A stretch of DNA of 64,000 nucleotides from NCBI GenBank assembly GCA_963753575.1, contig CAVWCR010000001.1, positions 806,001-870,000 of the forward strand. Direction: 5' to 3'. Under the pieces are notes generated by a model. That model had not been told where the DNA came from. It searched no databases and worked only from the letters and a program-made list of their open reading frames with translations. Shown piece by piece: positions 35,613-43,181 of this stretch. The stretch comes from VAZQ01 sp963753575 (lineage in GTDB: Bacteria; Pseudomonadota; Alphaproteobacteria; Rhizobiales; Xanthobacteraceae). Both the position numbers and the translations under genes were made by a program. The first letter of the stretch is position 1, and each line of letters opens with the position of its first letter.

Positions 35613-37456
35613 TGGGCCTGTTCACGCGCCGGAAGACCGTGGTCGTGGATGCGGACATCCTCGTCGTCGGCGGCGGGATGGGCGGTTGCGGCGCCACCTA
35701 CGAATCCCGCTACTGGGGACGCGACCTGAAGATCGTCTGCGTCGAGAAGGCGAACATCGAGCGCAGCGGCGCGGTCGCCCAGGGCCTCTATGCCATCAAC
35801 TGCTACATGGGCATGCAGTGGAACGAGAACCAGCCGGAGGATCATGTGCGCTACGCGCGCAACGATCTCATGGGCCTGGTGCGCGAGGATCTCGGCTACG
35901 ACATCGCCCGCCACGTCGACTCCACGGTGCACAAATTCGAGGAGTGGGGCCTCCCGATCATGCGCGACCCGCAAACCGGGCGGTACCAGCGCGAAGGCAA
36001 GTGGCAGATCATGATCCACGGCGAGAGCTATAAGCCGATCGTCGCGGAGGCTGCGCGCAAGGCCGCGAGCGAAGTCTACAACCGGATCATGGTGACCCAT
36101 CTCCTCACCGACGCGACGCGGCCCAACCGGGTCGCCGGCGCCGTCGGCTTCAACGTGCGCACCGGCGACTTCTATGTGTTCCGGGCCAAGGCGGTGATCG
36201 TGGCCGCCGGCGGCGCCTCGCATATCTTCAAGCCGCGCGCGGTCGGCGAAGGCATGGGGCGCACCTGGTATGCGCCGTGGAGCAGCGCCTCGGCTTACGC
36301 GTTGCCGATCCTGGCCGGCGCCAAGATGACCCAGATGGAGAACCGCATCGTCCTGACCCGGTTCAAGGATGGCTATGGGCCGGTCGGCGCCTACTTCTTG
36401 CATCTGAAGACCTACACGCAGAACGCCTACGGGCAGGACTACGAGGCGTTCTGGCGCGACTCGATCGAGCGACTGGTCGGGGATTACGTCAATCACCACC
36501 CGGTGCCGACCTGCCTGCGCAATCATGCTCTGCTTGAGGAGGTGAAGGCCGGCCGCGGCCCGATCCGCATGGTCACGAAGGAGGCCTTCCAGGATCCGCA
36601 CAAGGAGACGGTCGGCTGGGAGAACTTCCTCGGCATGACGATCGGACAGGCGGTGGTCTGGGCCTCGCAGAATATCGATCCCAAGGAGATCAATCCCGAG
36701 CTGACCACGTCGGAGCCTTACGTCATGGGCTCGCACGCGACCTGCTCGGGCGCCTGGGCGAGCGGACCTGAGGACTGCGCGCCCTCGGAGTATCAGTGGG
36801 GCTACAATCGCATGATGACGGTCGAGGGGCTGTTCGGCGCCGGCGACGCCATCGGCGGCAGCGCCCACAAGTTCTCGTCGGGCTCCTTCACGGAAGGCCG
36901 CATCGCCGGTAAGGCCGCGGTCAAGTACGTGACCGACATGGGCAAGCAGAAGCCCGAGGTGAGCGAGGCGGAGTACGAAGAGCTGCGCACGATCATCTAC
37001 AAGCCGCTGGAAAATTATGAGATCGGACGCAACGAGATCGTCGCCGGCACCGTGTCGCCAAGCTATCTCCTGCCGCTCCATGGTCTGCAGCGGCTCGAGA
37101 AGATCATGGACGAGTATGTCGGCGGCATCGGCGCGCACTACACCACCAACGAGCCGCTGCTGATGCGCGGGCTCGAGCTGCTGACCATGCTGAAAGAAGA
37201 CCTCGCCTATCTCGGCGCTGAGGACCTGCACCAGCTGCAGCGCGCCTGGGAGCTGCAGCACCGCGTGCTCGCGTCCGAGAGCGTGGCGCGGCACACGCTA
37301 TTCCGCACCGAAACGCGCTGGCCGGGCTACTACTACCGGGCGGACCATCCGCGGCTCGACGACAAGGATTGGCATTGCTTCACCCTGTCCCGCTACGACC
37401 GGCACGCCGGGACATGGGCAATGGAGAAGGCGCCGGTCTATCACATCATCGACTGA
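35612..37456 (+). CDS. aprA: Adenylylsulfate reductase alpha subunit (flavoprotein)
   Basis: 614 aa, the FAD subunit that, in sulfur oxidisers, joins sulfite and AMP to give adenylylsulfate in the cytoplasm. The dinucleotide fold starts DADILVVGGGMGGCGATYES, followed by VEKANIERSGAVAQGLYAIN. Other landmarks are HKFSSGSFTEGRIAGKAAVKY near the FAD and the C-terminal RWPGYYYRADHPRLDD. Length agrees with the family. Codon use is like that of aprM, aprB and sat, and is strongly GC-biased in third positions. It is followed after 5 bp by sat. Confidence 0.96.
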   Translation: MGLFTRRKTVVVDADILVVGGGMGGCGATYESRYWGRDLKIVCVEKANIERSGAVAQGLYAINCYMGMQWNENQPEDHVRYARNDLMGLVREDLGYDIARHVDSTVHKFEEWGLPIMRDPQTGRYQREGKWQIMIHGESYKPIVAEAARKAASEVYNRIMVTHLLTDATRPNRVAGAVGFNVRTGDFYVFRAKAVIVAAGGASHIFKPRAVGEGMGRTWYAPWSSASAYALPILAGAKMTQMENRIVLTRFKDGYGPVGAYFLHLKTYTQNAYGQDYEAFWRDSIERLVGDYVNHHPVPTCLRNHALLEEVKAGRGPIRMVTKEAFQDPHKETVGWENFLGMTIGQAVVWASQNIDPKEINPELTTSEPYVMGSHATCSGAWASGPEDCAPSEYQWGYNRMMTVEGLFGAGDAIGGSAHKFSSGSFTEGRIAGKAAVKYVTDMGKQKPEVSEAEYEELRTIIYKPLENYEIGRNEIVAGTVSPSYLLPLHGLQRLEKIMDEYVGGIGAHYTTNEPLLMRGLELLTMLKEDLAYLGAEDLHQLQRAWELQHRVLASESVARHTLFRTETRWPGYYYRADHPRLDDKDWHCFTLSRYDRHAGTWAMEKAPVYHIID

Positions 37457-37461
37457 TCGCA

Positions 37462-38655
37462 ATGCCGCAACTCGTTCCGCCGCATGGTTCGGAGACCGTC
37501 AAGCCGCTGATAGTGCCCGAGGCGGAGCGGGCCGAGGAGCGCAAACGGGCGGCGACGCTCCGCAAGATTCCGTTCGACTCGCGTGCTGTCTCCGACGTGC
37601 TCATGCTGGCGATGGGGGCCTATACGCCGCTTAGCGGCTTCATGGGGCACGACGACTGGCGCGGCTCATGCCTGGACATGAAGCTCACGGACGGCGTGTT
37701 CTGGCCGATCCCGATCACGCTTCCGATCGACAAGGAGCTTGCCAATAGCACCCTGGCCGACGAGGACGTCGCGCTCATCGATGCCGAGACCGGCGACATC
37801 CTCGCCGTCATGCATGTGCACGAGAAATATTCAATCGACAAGAAGACCGAGGCCGAGCACGTCTACCGCACCACCGATGCGAAGCACCCGGGCGTGGCGA
37901 AGGTGCTCGACCAGGGCGACGTCAACTTGGCCGGGCCGGTGATGGTGCTGAACGAAGGCGACTATCCGGTCAAATACCACGACCTCTATATCCGGCCGGC
38001 CGAGGCGCGCGCGATGTTCCTCGAGCGGGGCTGGTCGCAGGTCGCGGCTTTCCAGACGCGCAATCCCATGCACCGCAGCCACGAGCATCTCGTCAAGATC
38101 GCGGTGGAAGTGCTCGACGGCGTTTTCATCCATCAGGTGCTGGGCAAGCTGAAAGCGGGCGACATTCCAGCCGACGTTCGCACCCGAACGATCCAGGTGA
38201 TGATCGACAATTATTTCCGCCACGGCACGGTGATCCAGGCCGGCTACCCGATCGAGATGCGCTATGCGGGTCCGCGCGAGGCGCTGCTCCACGCTCTCAT
38301 TCGCCAGAATTTCGGCTGCTCGCATCTGATCGTCGGGCGTGACCATGCCGGCGTTGGCGATTTCTACGGTCCCTTTGACGCGCATCACATCTTCGATCAA
38401 CTGTGGGACGGCGCGCTCAAGACCAAGCCATTGAAGATCGACGTCACCTTCTACTGCCGGAAGTGTTACGGAATGGCGACGGCGAAGACCTGCCCGCACG
38501 ATCCGAAACATCACATTTCGATTTCCGGCACACAGCAACGTGAAATGCTCTCGACCGATGCGGACATACCGCCTGAGTTCAGCCGGCCCGAGGTGGTGGC
38601 GATCCTCAAGGAGTATTACGCGAGCCTGCGATCCGGTTTGGGACCGGCACCATGA
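37462..38655 (+). CDS. sat: ATP sulfurylase (dissimilatory-type Sat)
   Basis: 397 aa. It turns adenylylsulfate plus pyrophosphate into ATP and sulfate, the last step of AMP-dependent sulfite oxidation. Active-site motifs: QTRNPMHRSHE and GRDHAGVGDFYGP. The C-terminal zinc-ribbon signature CRKCYGMATAKTCPHD and SISGTQQREML are typical of the single-chain Sat found with Apr, not of CysDN. ATG 37462 is 5 bp after aprA; the open frame continues upstream inside aprA but is not coding there. The last bases ATGA are shared with the next gene. Confidence 0.95.
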   Translation: MPQLVPPHGSETVKPLIVPEAERAEERKRAATLRKIPFDSRAVSDVLMLAMGAYTPLSGFMGHDDWRGSCLDMKLTDGVFWPIPITLPIDKELANSTLADEDVALIDAETGDILAVMHVHEKYSIDKKTEAEHVYRTTDAKHPGVAKVLDQGDVNLAGPVMVLNEGDYPVKYHDLYIRPAEARAMFLERGWSQVAAFQTRNPMHRSHEHLVKIAVEVLDGVFIHQVLGKLKAGDIPADVRTRTIQVMIDNYFRHGTVIQAGYPIEMRYAGPREALLHALIRQNFGCSHLIVGRDHAGVGDFYGPFDAHHIFDQLWDGALKTKPLKIDVTFYCRKCYGMATAKTCPHDPKHHISISGTQQREMLSTDADIPPEFSRPEVVAILKEYYASLRSGLGPAP

Positions 38656-39452
38656 TCATCGCGCAAATCTCCGACACCCATATCGCTTTGGATTCGCCCG
38701 ATGCCGACCGGAGAATACGGGATTTCGAGCTTACGATTGCGGACATCAACGCACTTGATCCGGCCCCAGATGTGATCGTTCACACCGGGGATATCGTCCA
38801 CAACGGACGGCAAGACGAATACGCCCAGGCAGTGGCCACGCTCGCGAAAGCGCGCTCGCCGGTCTATGTCTTGGCTGGCAACCGGGACGACAGGGCGACC
38901 TTGCGCGAGGCGTTCTTGCGTTTTGAATATCTCGCGCCCGATTCCGACTTTCTCGACTATGCGGTTGACGACTATCCGGTGAAACTGATTGCGCTCGACA
39001 CGTTGAGCTCGGATAGCAACAAAGGCGATTTTTGCGGCGAGCGAATCAGGCGTCTCATCGACATGATCGACGTCGAAACTTCAAAGCCCATTGCGGTCTT
39101 CACGCATCATCCGCCGTTCGAGACGATGGTGGGGCCGGACCCGATCCACTTCCAAACGCCGGAGGCAATGTCGGAGCTCCGCCGGGCTTTGCAACACGCC
39201 GGGCGGGTCGTTGCCATTTTCAGCGGCCATGTTCACCGCGCTACAGCGGGGCAAGTCGGGAGCATCCCGGCGACAGTGATGCAATGCATCGCCACAACAC
39301 TGCGCAAAGGCGAGTATCCGGCGCAAATGAAGATGCGTCCTGTCTATCACGTCCACCGATTTGACCCGGTTTGGGGTTTTTCCACCGAGACACGAATTGT
39401 CGGAACAGGACCATCGGCCGCATCGAGATGCGATTCCATCCGGTCTCGGTGA
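38652..39452 (+). CDS. CpdA-like metallophosphoesterase at the end of the apr-sat operon
   Basis: 266 aa class III cyclic-nucleotide phosphodiesterase type protein. Motifs: ISDTHIA, TGDIVHNG, GNRDD, FTHHPPFE and SGHVHRA. The third motif has Arg where GNHD normally has His, which may change activity. The gene overlaps sat by 4 bp (ATGA) and is thus translationally coupled. Possible roles are turnover of AMP or adenylylated nucleotides made by the pathway, or signalling; this link is inferred from context only. Confidence 0.85.
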   Translation: MIIAQISDTHIALDSPDADRRIRDFELTIADINALDPAPDVIVHTGDIVHNGRQDEYAQAVATLAKARSPVYVLAGNRDDRATLREAFLRFEYLAPDSDFLDYAVDDYPVKLIALDTLSSDSNKGDFCGERIRRLIDMIDVETSKPIAVFTHHPPFETMVGPDPIHFQTPEAMSELRRALQHAGRVVAIFSGHVHRATAGQVGSIPATVMQCIATTLRKGEYPAQMKMRPVYHVHRFDPVWGFSTETRIVGTGPSAASRCDSIRSR

Positions 39453-39545
39453 GCACGGAAACGCACGTCATGGATGTGGGCCAAATCAGTTTTCCATCCT
39501 GCACTTTCTGTTACGCCGACTGATTGTTGGCCATTTCGGCATGGA

Positions 39546-40517
39546 TCAGCAACACCCGCCGCCATCATAGAACCACGTTGACTCGGAGATGTAGATGTCT
39601 TGACGACCTGACGCGCCCAGCGCGCGCGCTGTCTTATCGCAGACCGAAAGGGGGTGATTCTGATATAGCACATGACCTCTTCCATCATCAAAAAAACTAT
39701 CCGTGCCGTGGTAAATTGCAGTCTTGCCGGTAAATACGCAGGCGCCATCATTGGGCACCGGATCCTTAATTGCGCAAATCTCCACGCTCTCGATCGCGAT
39801 CAGCTGATCGGTCGAAAACTGAAGCGGCGAAAGCACGCGATAGGGTCTTTTGGCGCGAACCTCAATTGTCCCAAACCCGATGTCGGTCAGTCGCTTGATG
39901 TAATCCGCGAGAGGAATGGCACCTGTCAGGCATTGCGCTCTGAGGCGATCGTCATTTCGTAGGTTCGCCGGAATGTCGAGATCGCAAACTGGATCGCTGA
40001 GCAGCAACTTTCCTCGCGGCTTGAGGACCCGATACATTTCGGATAGCGCCTTCTTGAGATCATTTTCGCGGAAGATATTGAACAAACAATTTTGCGCGGC
40101 GACATCAATCGTAGAACTGCCAACTGGCAGCTCCAGCGCATTGCCGTTTCGCAACTCCACGAAGTCCCTGCTGAACCACGGGTTGCTCGCTTCCGCGGCC
40201 GCCAGATTTTCCCTGCAAGCCCGGATCATTTCGTCCACGACGTCAACACCGATCACGGCACCGTTTCGCCGGCTGAAATAGGCGAACTGCAAAAGCTCCA
40301 TTCCGCCGCCGACCCCGACATACAAAATCGTCGGGTTGTTCACGAGATCGCGCGGATTCACGGTGCTGCCGCAGCCATAGTTCATTTCGAGCATTCTGCT
40401 CGGCACGCTCAGTTCGGGCAGCTGCCAGATCGGCGTTGTCGTGCAACACAAGCCCTGTTGAGGATTGATCGCGGCTTCCTTGTACACGTCGCGAGTGACA
40501 GTGAGATAGCTCTGCAT
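39546..40517 (-). CDS. arsM: Arsenosugar-type arsenite methyltransferase ArsM
   Basis: 323-aa SAM-dependent methyltransferase. It matches the arsenosugar-biosynthesis ArsM family rather than the detoxification type: N-terminal VTRDVYKEAA, QQGLCCTTTPIWQLPEL, NYGCGSTVNPRDLVNNPTIL, SAM motif LYVGVGGGMELLQFAYFS, AAQNCLFNIF, and a C-terminal extension with FTGKTAIYHGTDSFFDDG and the terminal YDGGGCC. Cysteine pairs (CC near residue 24, C49, terminal CC) could bind As(III). Such enzymes work with a radical SAM partner; a radical SAM gene lies 2.6 kb away under a SigF-type promoter. It is downstream of sigF and nrsF on the same strand. Confidence 0.85.
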   Translation of the reverse strand: MQSYLTVTRDVYKEAAINPQQGLCCTTTPIWQLPELSVPSRMLEMNYGCGSTVNPRDLVNNPTILYVGVGGGMELLQFAYFSRRNGAVIGVDVVDEMIRACRENLAAAEASNPWFSRDFVELRNGNALELPVGSSTIDVAAQNCLFNIFRENDLKKALSEMYRVLKPRGKLLLSDPVCDLDIPANLRNDDRLRAQCLTGAIPLADYIKRLTDIGFGTIEVRAKRPYRVLSPLQFSTDQLIAIESVEICAIKDPVPNDGACVFTGKTAIYHGTDSFFDDGRGHVLYQNHPLSVCDKTARALGASGRQDIYISESTWFYDGGGCC

Positions 40518-40613
40518 GATTTGTTCTCTCCTGACGCTGCTGGCGCTGCACCACCACGTTAGTGATCGATCGAGCCAAATTGCTGCCGATGCCGCGCATC
40601 TTGAGCGCGTCGC

Positions 40614-40733
40614 TCAGACGATCGAGGGTCGTGGGGACCGAATGAGGGCTCTTTTTTTGATCCGGTCGCTGGCGCTCCCTGCCACAGATGCGGCAATGAC
40701 AAGTGCGACAATCAAAGTAGGGAGTCTCAGCAT
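40614..40733 (-). CDS. Possible 39-aa exported peptide
   Basis: A tiny frame between nrsF and arsM: MLRLPTLIVALVIAASVAGS, then a basic tail SDRIKKRALIRSPRPSIV. The hydrophobic N-terminus resembles a signal peptide. SigF operons in other alphaproteobacteria begin with short secreted bufferin-type proteins, but this one lacks cysteines. Supported only by position and composition. Confidence 0.25.
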   Translation of the reverse strand: MLRLPTLIVALVIAASVAGSASDRIKKRALIRSPRPSIV

Positions 40734-40766
40734 GATGCGGAGGCACCCTTGTGCGTTGTGATCAAG

Positions 40767-41444
40767 TCATACTTGAATGTGGCTGCGAGTCGTGCCGACG
40801 ATCGAGCGCCAGTTGAGCAGTTGGCGTCCTACCAGAGCCGCGAGCGCTGTCAGGGCGAATACAGTGCCAACTTGCCACACCAGAACCATCAGGCTCGCAT
40901 CCTGTGTATGAAACAAGCGCAGGCCGACGTTGCCAAGACCGGCTGCAGCAAGCCCGCCGAAGGCCGTGGTCAAGTGGGGCGTGAGCGGCGCGCCGCGGCG
41001 GAGCATCGCAGCCATCGCGATTGCCGGAACCGCACCGACCAGGACGATCGCAGGAAAGCAAAACCAATCCGGCCGTAACGGCAGGCCATCCGGTCCAAAC
41101 TGTACCCAGCTCTGGACACAGCCCTGCGTCAGGCTTCCCAACCACACCGCAAGTGGCAGTAACGGGACCAGCAAGATTCTGCGATCTTGGCCCGGAATTG
41201 TCGAGGCAAACGCCGCATATGCCGCCGTGATGCCGGTCGCCAGGGCGGCGGCCTGCTCGATCGCGTATCGCCATGTCGATATCATCGCGACCAGATCGCT
41301 GCGCGGCGAAGCAACGATCACGACAAGCGCAGCGAAGGGGATCGACAGCAGGAGCCAAACCGCGGTTCGCGCCCATGGCCGCGAAAGTGGTCGGACCGGC
41401 TCCACGCTTTCCCCTAAACGCAAAATGAGCTTTCGGGTGTCCAT
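40767..41444 (-). CDS. nrsF: NrsF-type membrane anti-sigma factor (DUF1109)
   Basis: 225 aa with six hydrophobic helices and two cysteines, Cys109 (LTQGCVQSW) and Cys129 (DWFCFPAIV), the residue pair proposed to sense metals or oxidants in Caulobacter NrsF. In the family it holds SigF at the membrane until stress releases it. The start is 3 bp after the sigma factor stop, so they are cotranscribed. The next genes on this strand are a possible small peptide and arsM. Confidence 0.9.
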   Translation of the reverse strand: MDTRKLILRLGESVEPVRPLSRPWARTAVWLLLSIPFAALVVIVASPRSDLVAMISTWRYAIEQAAALATGITAAYAAFASTIPGQDRRILLVPLLPLAVWLGSLTQGCVQSWVQFGPDGLPLRPDWFCFPAIVLVGAVPAIAMAAMLRRGAPLTPHLTTAFGGLAAAGLGNVGLRLFHTQDASLMVLVWQVGTVFALTALAALVGRQLLNWRSIVGTTRSHIQV

Positions 41445-41447
41445 TGT

Positions 41448-42086
41448 TCAGTCTTTCTTCATGGCCTTTCGGAGGGAAATCATTGCGCGGTGAACGGACA
41501 CCTTGAGCGCTCCAATGCTTATTCCGCTCGCTTGCGCGGCTTCCCGCAGCGACATCTCCCGCAGCTTCAGCATTTCAACTGCATTGCGCTGGCCCGGTGG
41601 AAGCTCCTTTATCGCCTGCCGCAAGGCATCTGGATCACGGTATACCTCACGTCCTGGATTTGTCCGCTCATCGGAAAAGGTTACAGGGAGTGTTTCGACC
41701 TGAACCTCGTGCGTTTTCGTCCGAATATGTCGTCGGGCGTGATCAGCAAGCCGATTGCGCGTAATTCCCAGGAGCCACGGAACAAATGGTCGTCTAGGAT
41801 CGTAGGTCGCGCGAACGGCATGCAGAGAAAGTAACACGTCCTGCACGAGATCCTCGATGTCCTCTGCCTGCAGGAATCTCCGCTGTCGCCGTATGATGCG
41901 GCGCAAGCGTGGGGTGATCTCACTTAGAAGCTCGATATACGCCTGTGCGTCGCCCGCTTGGGACGCCTGCATCAGCTCGTCCAAGCGAAGGTTTTCTGAT
42001 GCGCTCTTGCCAGCCATGACGGCAGGAATAACACCGGTGCGTGGCGGTGTCGCGCTCGATCCGTGTGATTGCACATTGCTTTGCAT
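41448..42086 (-). CDS. sigF: ECF sigma factor, SigF group
   Basis: 212 aa from ATG 42086 (a TTG lies two codons before). Region 2: AEDIEDLVQDVLLSLHAVRATYDPRRPFVPWLLGITRNRLADHAR; region 4: ALRQAIKELPPGQRNAVEMLKLREMSLREAAQASGISIGALKVSVHRAMISLRKAM. The pairing with NrsF directly downstream identifies it as the SigF (metal/oxidant) group. Members recognise promoters of the type GTAACC-N16-CGAA, and two such sites occur within 900 bp of this gene (42525-42549 and 42933-42958). A weak version lies upstream of sigF itself. Confidence 0.92.
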   Translation of the reverse strand: MQSNVQSHGSSATPPRTGVIPAVMAGKSASENLRLDELMQASQAGDAQAYIELLSEITPRLRRIIRRQRRFLQAEDIEDLVQDVLLSLHAVRATYDPRRPFVPWLLGITRNRLADHARRHIRTKTHEVQVETLPVTFSDERTNPGREVYRDPDALRQAIKELPPGQRNAVEMLKLREMSLREAAQASGISIGALKVSVHRAMISLRKAMKKD

Positions 42087-42148
42087 TGACAATCCATATC
42101 AACAGCGGGGCGGCTGGTGGCCGAACAGAAGAAACTCAATCTGTATTG

Positions 42149-42174
42149 CTTGTGGGAGCGAAGGGAGCAGTTAC
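42149..42174 (-). promoter_or_regulatory. Weak SigF-like promoter candidate before sigF
   Basis: On the minus strand, GTAACT (complement of 42169-42174), a 16-bp spacer, then CAAG (complement of 42149-42152). The -35 matches five of six bases, the -10 only two of four. It is about 60 bp from the sigF start, so autoregulation is possible but not shown. Confidence 0.25.
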
Positions 42175-42285
42175 CACCCTAAGACCGCTGTCTCGATGTT
42201 CGGAAAGCTCGTCAGGATGAGCAGCGATTGATGAGCAGCGGGTCCATGGACCGGCCGCTCGAAACGGTTCTGCAGACCGGTACCC

Positions 42286-42477
42286 TTAGCTGCTTTGCGA
42301 GGGATCTTGCATGAGCTGGGCACGAATCTTCGCGTCGGGATCCGAACCAATATATCGACCACTGGTGGTGTACACGTCGTTGCCGACATTAAGGCTGTGC
42401 TGCTTCTTTGTCATGGCGAACGCGCCCGAAGCAGTACTGGGAGCAACGGCCGTGGCGATAAGTATCTTGGTAAACAT
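42286..42477 (-). CDS. Small secreted protein under SigF-type promoter
   Basis: 63 aa. Signal peptide MFTKILIATAVAPSTASGAFA followed by a short polar mature part with GRYIGSDPDAKIRAQLMQDP. Small secreted proteins with the YIGSDPDxxIRAQL motif are widespread in Bradyrhizobium relatives; function unknown. AAGGAA lies nine bases before the ATG. A well-placed SigF-type promoter (42525-42549) would give a leader of about 40 bases. There are no cysteines in the mature part. Confidence 0.75.
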   Translation of the reverse strand: MFTKILIATAVAPSTASGAFAMTKKQHSLNVGNDVYTTSGRYIGSDPDAKIRAQLMQDPSQSS

Positions 42478-42524
42478 CGTCGTGTTCCTTTTTTGCCAGT
42501 TGTCGCGGTTGACAAGACGATGAC

Positions 42525-42549
42525 TTCGGCATTCGACGGGGAAGGTTAC
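42525..42549 (-). promoter_or_regulatory. SigF-type promoter for small secreted protein
   Basis: On the minus strand GTAACC (complement of 42544-42549), 15 bp, then CGAA (complement of 42525-42528). This equals the -35/-10 pattern of alphaproteobacterial SigF promoters, with a spacer one base shorter than usual. It points to the gene whose ATG is at 42477. Confidence 0.6.
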
Positions 42550-42932
42550 GGATACAAGAACACGTGGGCGTGATTGCGCCTCCGCGCATGCGAAGAAATT
42601 GAGTGACTTCTGAGCGTCTGTGCCATCCTCGGTCAGAAGCAGAGTTAATTGCGCGCTTAGTCATTTCCGTGCCGATTGGGCGCAGCGACGTCCGCAGAAT
42701 CCTTTTATCACTGGGCCGAATCGAGCCAATTGCACGGTGGAGACAGCGGGTCGTTCGCCGTGTCTCTAGGTGTCGCGCACTATCGGTGCCGCCGGCTGCC
42801 GCCGGACCTCGCCGAGAGGACCCTGTAAGACGCAGCCGACAAAAGGGGCGAGCGCGATGATCACAATGCTGTGAGCCGCCCGCGATCGCAGACAGTGATT
42901 GCAGATGCCGGCATGAAAATTGTCGTTGCTCC

Positions 42933-42958
42933 GTAACCTTTTTGAGAAATGACGCGAA
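42933..42958 (+). promoter_or_regulatory. SigF-type promoter for radical SAM gene
   Basis: GTAACC at 42933-42938, exactly 16 bp, then CGAA at 42955-42958, a full match to the SigF promoter pattern. It points to the radical SAM gene starting at 43182, which would have a leader of roughly 220 bases. Confidence 0.65.
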
Positions 42959-43181
42959 TTTGTTAGATTGTCTCGCAGGACCAGCCTGAATGCATCTGGG
43001 CGATACGCCCGGTGGAACACACCGGGGGGCTCCCGATGCCATAGTTATCGCTCTTATTCGAGCCAGGTGGAGCATACAGAACGCCCCATCGCTTGACCGC
43101 ATTCCCAATGGCTAAGCGGCCTCTCGAGATCGGACGGCACGTTGCTATTTGCGCATATGTAACAAGCTGAAGATTTGCCCG

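Larger units (their letters stand above)
42478..43181. other. Divergent gap carrying two SigF-type promoters
   Basis: No convincing gene. It separates the small secreted protein (leftward) from the radical SAM gene (rightward) and contains one SigF-like promoter pointing to each. A 41-codon frame from 42990 to 43115 lies inside the radical SAM leader but has no ribosome site. Confidence 0.6.

Noticed and set aside
35492..37294. A 600-codon minus-strand frame
   Set aside because: It mirrors aprA, whose identity is certain; the long antisense frame results from high third-position GC.
42990..43115. A 41-codon frame in the radical SAM leader as a peptide precursor
   Set aside because: No ribosome site, no hydrophobic or Cys/Thr-rich core, and no sign of a modification tail; could be chance.
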